64,000 nt of DNA from an uncultured Croceitalea sp. (GTDB taxonomy: Bacteria; Bacteroidota; Bacteroidia; Flavobacteriales; Flavobacteriaceae): contig CANNDD010000010.1 of the NCBI GenBank assembly GCA_947503285.1, forward strand, positions 1-64,000. The letters run 5' to 3'. A program made the translations under genes and the position numbers. Every line of letters starts with the position of its first letter. Positions within the stretch are counted from its first letter, which is position 1. The notes below the pieces were generated by a model that did not search any database, was not told the DNA's origin, and worked only from the letters and a program-made list of their open reading frames with translations. Positions 61,069 to 64,000 of the stretch are shown here, one piece after another.

Positions 61069-62940
61069 TTATTTCAGGTTAAAAATATAAGATTGTAGTG
61101 GTTGCAGCGAAACTTTAAAACTTCCAACCCCTTCTTTATTTATAGTAAGCTTCGACTTAAAGGTTCCATAGAGCTCATCCTTCAAATCATACACTCCTTT
61201 TTCAAGGTTCCACTTTTCAACTATTTCAGGAGGTAATTTTAAGTCAAGATGATATGCTTTCTCGGTATCAAAGTTTGACAATACTATCAATTTTTCCCCT
61301 TCATCCCACCTTACGAATGAAAAGACCCTATGGTCATAAGTTTCCGTATTTTCTTTATTGTAATAATGAATTTCTTGATAGTCACCCATCAAGGCCGAAC
61401 TTCCAATGGTAAAATTCAATAAGCGTTTGTAAAAGTCACGTAGGTCTTTTTCTTCGGAAGAAAGTTGGCCTCCATCAAACTTTTTATTATTGACCCATCT
61501 TTGAAAAGCCGGCACTCCTATGTAATCGAAAATCGATGTTCTGGTAGGGCTACCAAAACCAGCATTTTCAGAGCCATCTTCGCCAACTTCTTGCCCAAAA
61601 TAAATCATGGTGGGGGCGGTGCTCAATGTTGCCGATACCACCATCGCGGGTTTCGCGATTTCAGCCTTGCCAACAAAATCAGGGCTTGCTATTCGCTGCT
61701 CGTCATGATTCTCTAAAAAGTGAAGCATATGATGTTCGATATCCTTCAATCCGTTTTGTACCGTTTGAATATGGTCTGTCCAACCATATCCTTTCATAAT
61801 ATGTTTGATACTGTCGTAAAGCTCGACCTTATCATAGAGATAATCCATCTTTCCTTTGTGGATATAATCGCGATATAATTGCGGATTGTAGACCTCGGCC
61901 AAAATAAAGGCATCTTGGCTTTTCATTTTAATGGAAGAATTCATAAAGCTCCAAAACTCCACCGGAACCATTTCTGCCATATCAAAGCGGAAGCCATCAA
62001 CACCAAAATCAAGCCAGTACAGTGCAATATCACGAAACTTATACCACGAATCAGGCAAATCTTTAGATTGCCAAAATTCATAATGGGCCTTGTAGTCCAT
62101 TTTTGTATAGACATCTGGTAATTCCTCAAAATCTTTAGTACCATCTGGGCGAACCCCGTAGTTGATTTTCACTGTTTCGTACCAATCATTGAAATGGGGT
62201 TGGGCCAATCGTGAGCCATTACCTGTCCATTTCGCTGGGTTTTCTTCAAATTCACTATCTGACAACAAATTCCCTCCCCCCCCTAAAGGACGATAACCTT
62301 CTTGCCATTCAGGCACTTTAAATTCGGTATCGGGGATGTAATAAAAATTATTATTGCGATGATACTCCAAAGATGTATCGTCTTTCGCACCAAAATCCAA
62401 AACCCCATCTGGGTTTGTTTTCCCTTCATATTTTCTGGCTACATGGTTTGGTACAATATCAATGATTACCTTCATGTCGAGTGCATGGGTGCGCTCTATA
62501 AGGGCCCTAAATTCTTCAAGCCGGTTTTTTGGATCTACGGCCAAGTCGGGGTTGACATTATAGTAATCTTTTACCGCATAAGGGGATCCCGCCCTACCTT
62601 TGACGATATCAGGATCGTCATTGGAAATACCGATACGGGTATAATCATTGATCACCGCGTGATGTGGCACCCCGGTATACCAAATATGGGTAATGCCCAA
62701 ATTCTTAATTTCGGTAAGTGCTTTTTTATCAAAATCAGCAAACTTACCCACCCCATTCTCTTGAATGGTACCCCAAGGTTTATTGGTAGTGTTCGTATTT
62801 CCAAAAAGTCTTGTAAACACCTGGTACACTACCTTTTTTCTTTCTTTCATAGCTTTAGGTTCAATTTCTGCCGAACTTTGGTTGCAACCCAGAATGTAAA
62901 AGGAAAGGAGAAGGCTGAAAATCCAGACTATTTTCTTCAT
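61069..62940 (-). CDS. GH13 alpha-amylase-family lipoprotein
   Basis: This 623-residue lipoprotein (YILGC, Cys19) has the GH13 motifs in order: DIVPNH (161-166), nucleophile Asp320 in GFRFDMAE, acid/base Glu349 in ILAEVYNP, and Asp413 in LENHDEQR. It should cut alpha-1,4-glucans at the cell surface or periplasm. Its start overlaps the GH65 stop by 3 bases (ATGA), so it is coupled to a phosphorylase that uses the resulting maltose or similar disaccharide. Confidence 0.92.
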   Translation of the reverse strand: MKKIVWIFSLLLSFYILGCNQSSAEIEPKAMKERKKVVYQVFTRLFGNTNTTNKPWGTIQENGVGKFADFDKKALTEIKNLGITHIWYTGVPHHAVINDYTRIGISNDDPDIVKGRAGSPYAVKDYYNVNPDLAVDPKNRLEEFRALIERTHALDMKVIIDIVPNHVARKYEGKTNPDGVLDFGAKDDTSLEYHRNNNFYYIPDTEFKVPEWQEGYRPLGGGGNLLSDSEFEENPAKWTGNGSRLAQPHFNDWYETVKINYGVRPDGTKDFEELPDVYTKMDYKAHYEFWQSKDLPDSWYKFRDIALYWLDFGVDGFRFDMAEMVPVEFWSFMNSSIKMKSQDAFILAEVYNPQLYRDYIHKGKMDYLYDKVELYDSIKHIMKGYGWTDHIQTVQNGLKDIEHHMLHFLENHDEQRIASPDFVGKAEIAKPAMVVSATLSTAPTMIYFGQEVGEDGSENAGFGSPTRTSIFDYIGVPAFQRWVNNKKFDGGQLSSEEKDLRDFYKRLLNFTIGSSALMGDYQEIHYYNKENTETYDHRVFSFVRWDEGEKLIVLSNFDTEKAYHLDLKLPPEIVEKWNLEKGVYDLKDELYGTFKSKLTINKEGVGSFKVSLQPLQSYIFNLK

Positions 62941-64000
62941 ATGTCAACCCTTTTCCCTGGCTGTAACACAACACGTTCCCCATTTACGCGAATAGACATT
63001 TCTTCGCTACCACCTAGTTCAAACGATGTTCCCTTGGTCGAAACGGTAACCTTTATAATACGATTTCTGAAGTTTATTTTAAAAGAGTATGATTTCCACT
63101 GCTTCGGAATTTGTGGCGTAAAGCATAATTTATCATCTGCAACCCGCATCCCACCGAAACCTTCTACAATGCTCATCCAGGTACCTGCCATAGAGGTAAT
63201 GTGCAAACCTTCTTCCACCTCCTTATTATAATCATCCAAATCAAGCCTGGACGTACGGAGATAGAAGGTATATGCCTGATCCATACGACCTAGTTTGGCG
63301 GCCTGTATGCTATGTACACAAGGGGATAACGAAGATTCATGAACCGTAAAAGGTTCGTAAAAATCAAAATGTTTTTCCAATTCATCAATAGTGAAATGGT
63401 CTTCAAATAAATAAAAGCCCTGTAGTACATCTGCCTGTTTGATATAAGGGGAGCGCAATATCCTGTCCCAACTCCATTTTTGATTGATGGGACGCTCTGT
63501 TTTTGAAAGGTCGTTTACCTTTATCAATTCCTTATCTAAAAATCCATCTTGTTGTAAAAACACTTCCAGCTTCTTGGAATAGGGAAAAAACATATTTGAC
63601 GCCACTTCTCCCCATAGTTCCGTCTCTGCATCGGTTAGTTTGGTATGGGCAATGATGCGGTCATAATCTACTGGGTAACCTTCTTTGACCTTCACCAACT
63701 GCTCCAAGGCATATTCAATACACCATTTTGCGAGGTAATTGGTATACCAATTGTTATTCACGTTATTCTCGTACTCATTTGGCCCGGTGACCCCCAGAAT
63801 GACGTATTTTTTCTTTTTTGGGGACAGGTTTGCCCTTTGATGCCAAAATCGCGCGATACCGATCAATACTTCAAGGCCCATTTCAGGAATGTAGCTATAA
63901 TCGCCAGTAAAGCGATAATAGTTATAAATCGCAAATGCTATGGCTCCATTTCTGTGGATCTCTTCAAAAGTAATCTCCCATTCGTTATGGCATTCCTCAC
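62937..64000 (-). CDS. GH65 maltose phosphorylase-like enzyme, C-terminal part
   Basis: About 354 codons are visible; the frame is open to the right edge and the N-terminus lies beyond the window. The HNEWEITFEEIHRNGAIAF stretch directly at the edge carries the catalytic Glu region of GH65 phosphorylases. VTGPNEYENNVNNNWYTN and HITSMAGTWMSIVEGFGGM follow, and the C-terminal beta domain ends PGKRVDI. It would convert maltose (or trehalose/kojibiose) and phosphate to glucose-1-phosphate and glucose. Together with the GH13 gene it marks a maltodextrin utilisation locus. Confidence 0.92.
   Translation of the reverse strand, partial: EECHNEWEITFEEIHRNGAIAFAIYNYYRFTGDYSYIPEMGLEVLIGIARFWHQRANLSPKKKKYVILGVTGPNEYENNVNNNWYTNYLAKWCIEYALEQLVKVKEGYPVDYDRIIAHTKLTDAETELWGEVASNMFFPYSKKLEVFLQQDGFLDKELIKVNDLSKTERPINQKWSWDRILRSPYIKQADVLQGFYLFEDHFTIDELEKHFDFYEPFTVHESSLSPCVHSIQAAKLGRMDQAYTFYLRTSRLDLDDYNKEVEEGLHITSMAGTWMSIVEGFGGMRVADDKLCFTPQIPKQWKSYSFKINFRNRIIKVTVSTKGTSFELGGSEEMSIRVNGERVVLQPGKRVDI

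Overview
The window looks like chromosome from a marine member of the Flavobacteriaceae (Bacteroidota). The basis is low-to-moderate GC, an absence of obvious Shine-Dalgarno sequences, several promoters of the Bacteroidota type (TTG, about 20 bases, TAnnTTTG), many lipoproteins, a PorP/SprF protein beside a giant protein with a type IX secretion C-terminus, mevalonate-pathway genes beside a GGGP-type UbiA prenyltransferase, and an arginine operon with an ArgF'-type transcarbamylase. The genus cannot be fixed from the sequence alone.

Layout. (1) 1-1267: a tandem array of 369-370 bp units next to tRNA-Phe. Each unit holds a small GIY-YIG nuclease gene, a terminator and a remnant of the tRNA 3' end. 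(2) 1476-6822: a GH32 fructan hydrolase, then a rhodanese / TIGR04282 / purine nucleoside phosphorylase / TIGR04283 / lipoprotein gene string that resembles the arsenosugar-biosynthesis cassette. (3) 6848-12857, minus strand: a zinc amidase and its active-site-less paralogue, a small Omp85 protein, a GH113-like mannanase, an outer-membrane barrel and a DUF547 protein. (4) 13083-18775, plus strand: FAD oxidoreductase, NosR/NapH-like membrane ferredoxin, MORN protein and two family 2 glycosyltransferases. (5) 18858-29500: regulators (YafY/WYL, GyrI-like, AraC, a LytS/LytTR pair), a serine hydrolase, two proteins of unknown function and a polytopic mannosyltransferase-like protein.

(6) 29572-39452: a near-complete arginine operon, GNAT-argG-argC-proC-argD-argF'-argB-argE-(S23 four-helix protein)-argH. 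It is preceded by a 15-codon reading frame containing four consecutive arginine codons, a good candidate for an attenuating leader peptide, and is followed by a hairpin terminator. The route is acylated and non-recycling: ArgB, ArgC and ArgD make acylornithine, ArgF' carbamoylates it, ArgE deacylates the acylcitrulline, and ArgG and ArgH finish. Ser90 of ArgF' suggests that the acyl group is succinyl.

(7) 39534-47284: a 2275-residue BspA-like surface protein with a type B type IX secretion domain, and its PorP/SprF partner. (8) 47661-56627: RluB-type pseudouridine synthase, S9 peptidase, nitrilase, GGGP-type prenyltransferase, mevalonate kinase, diphosphomevalonate decarboxylase, TspO and a DUF1697 protein. 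(9) 56708-61056: glycerol kinase and glycerol facilitator separated by eight copies of a 7-bp repeat, an HI0933-type flavoprotein and a glycerophosphodiester phosphodiesterase. (10) 61069-64000: GH13 amylase and GH65 phosphorylase of a maltodextrin locus that runs off the window.

The observations that most merit follow-up are the arginine leader peptide, the tRNA-anchored GIY-YIG array, the arsenosugar-like cassette lacking ArsM and ArsS, the degenerate amidase paralogue, and the 7-bp repeat array at glpK/glpF. All function calls come from reading motifs by eye; no database search was run.
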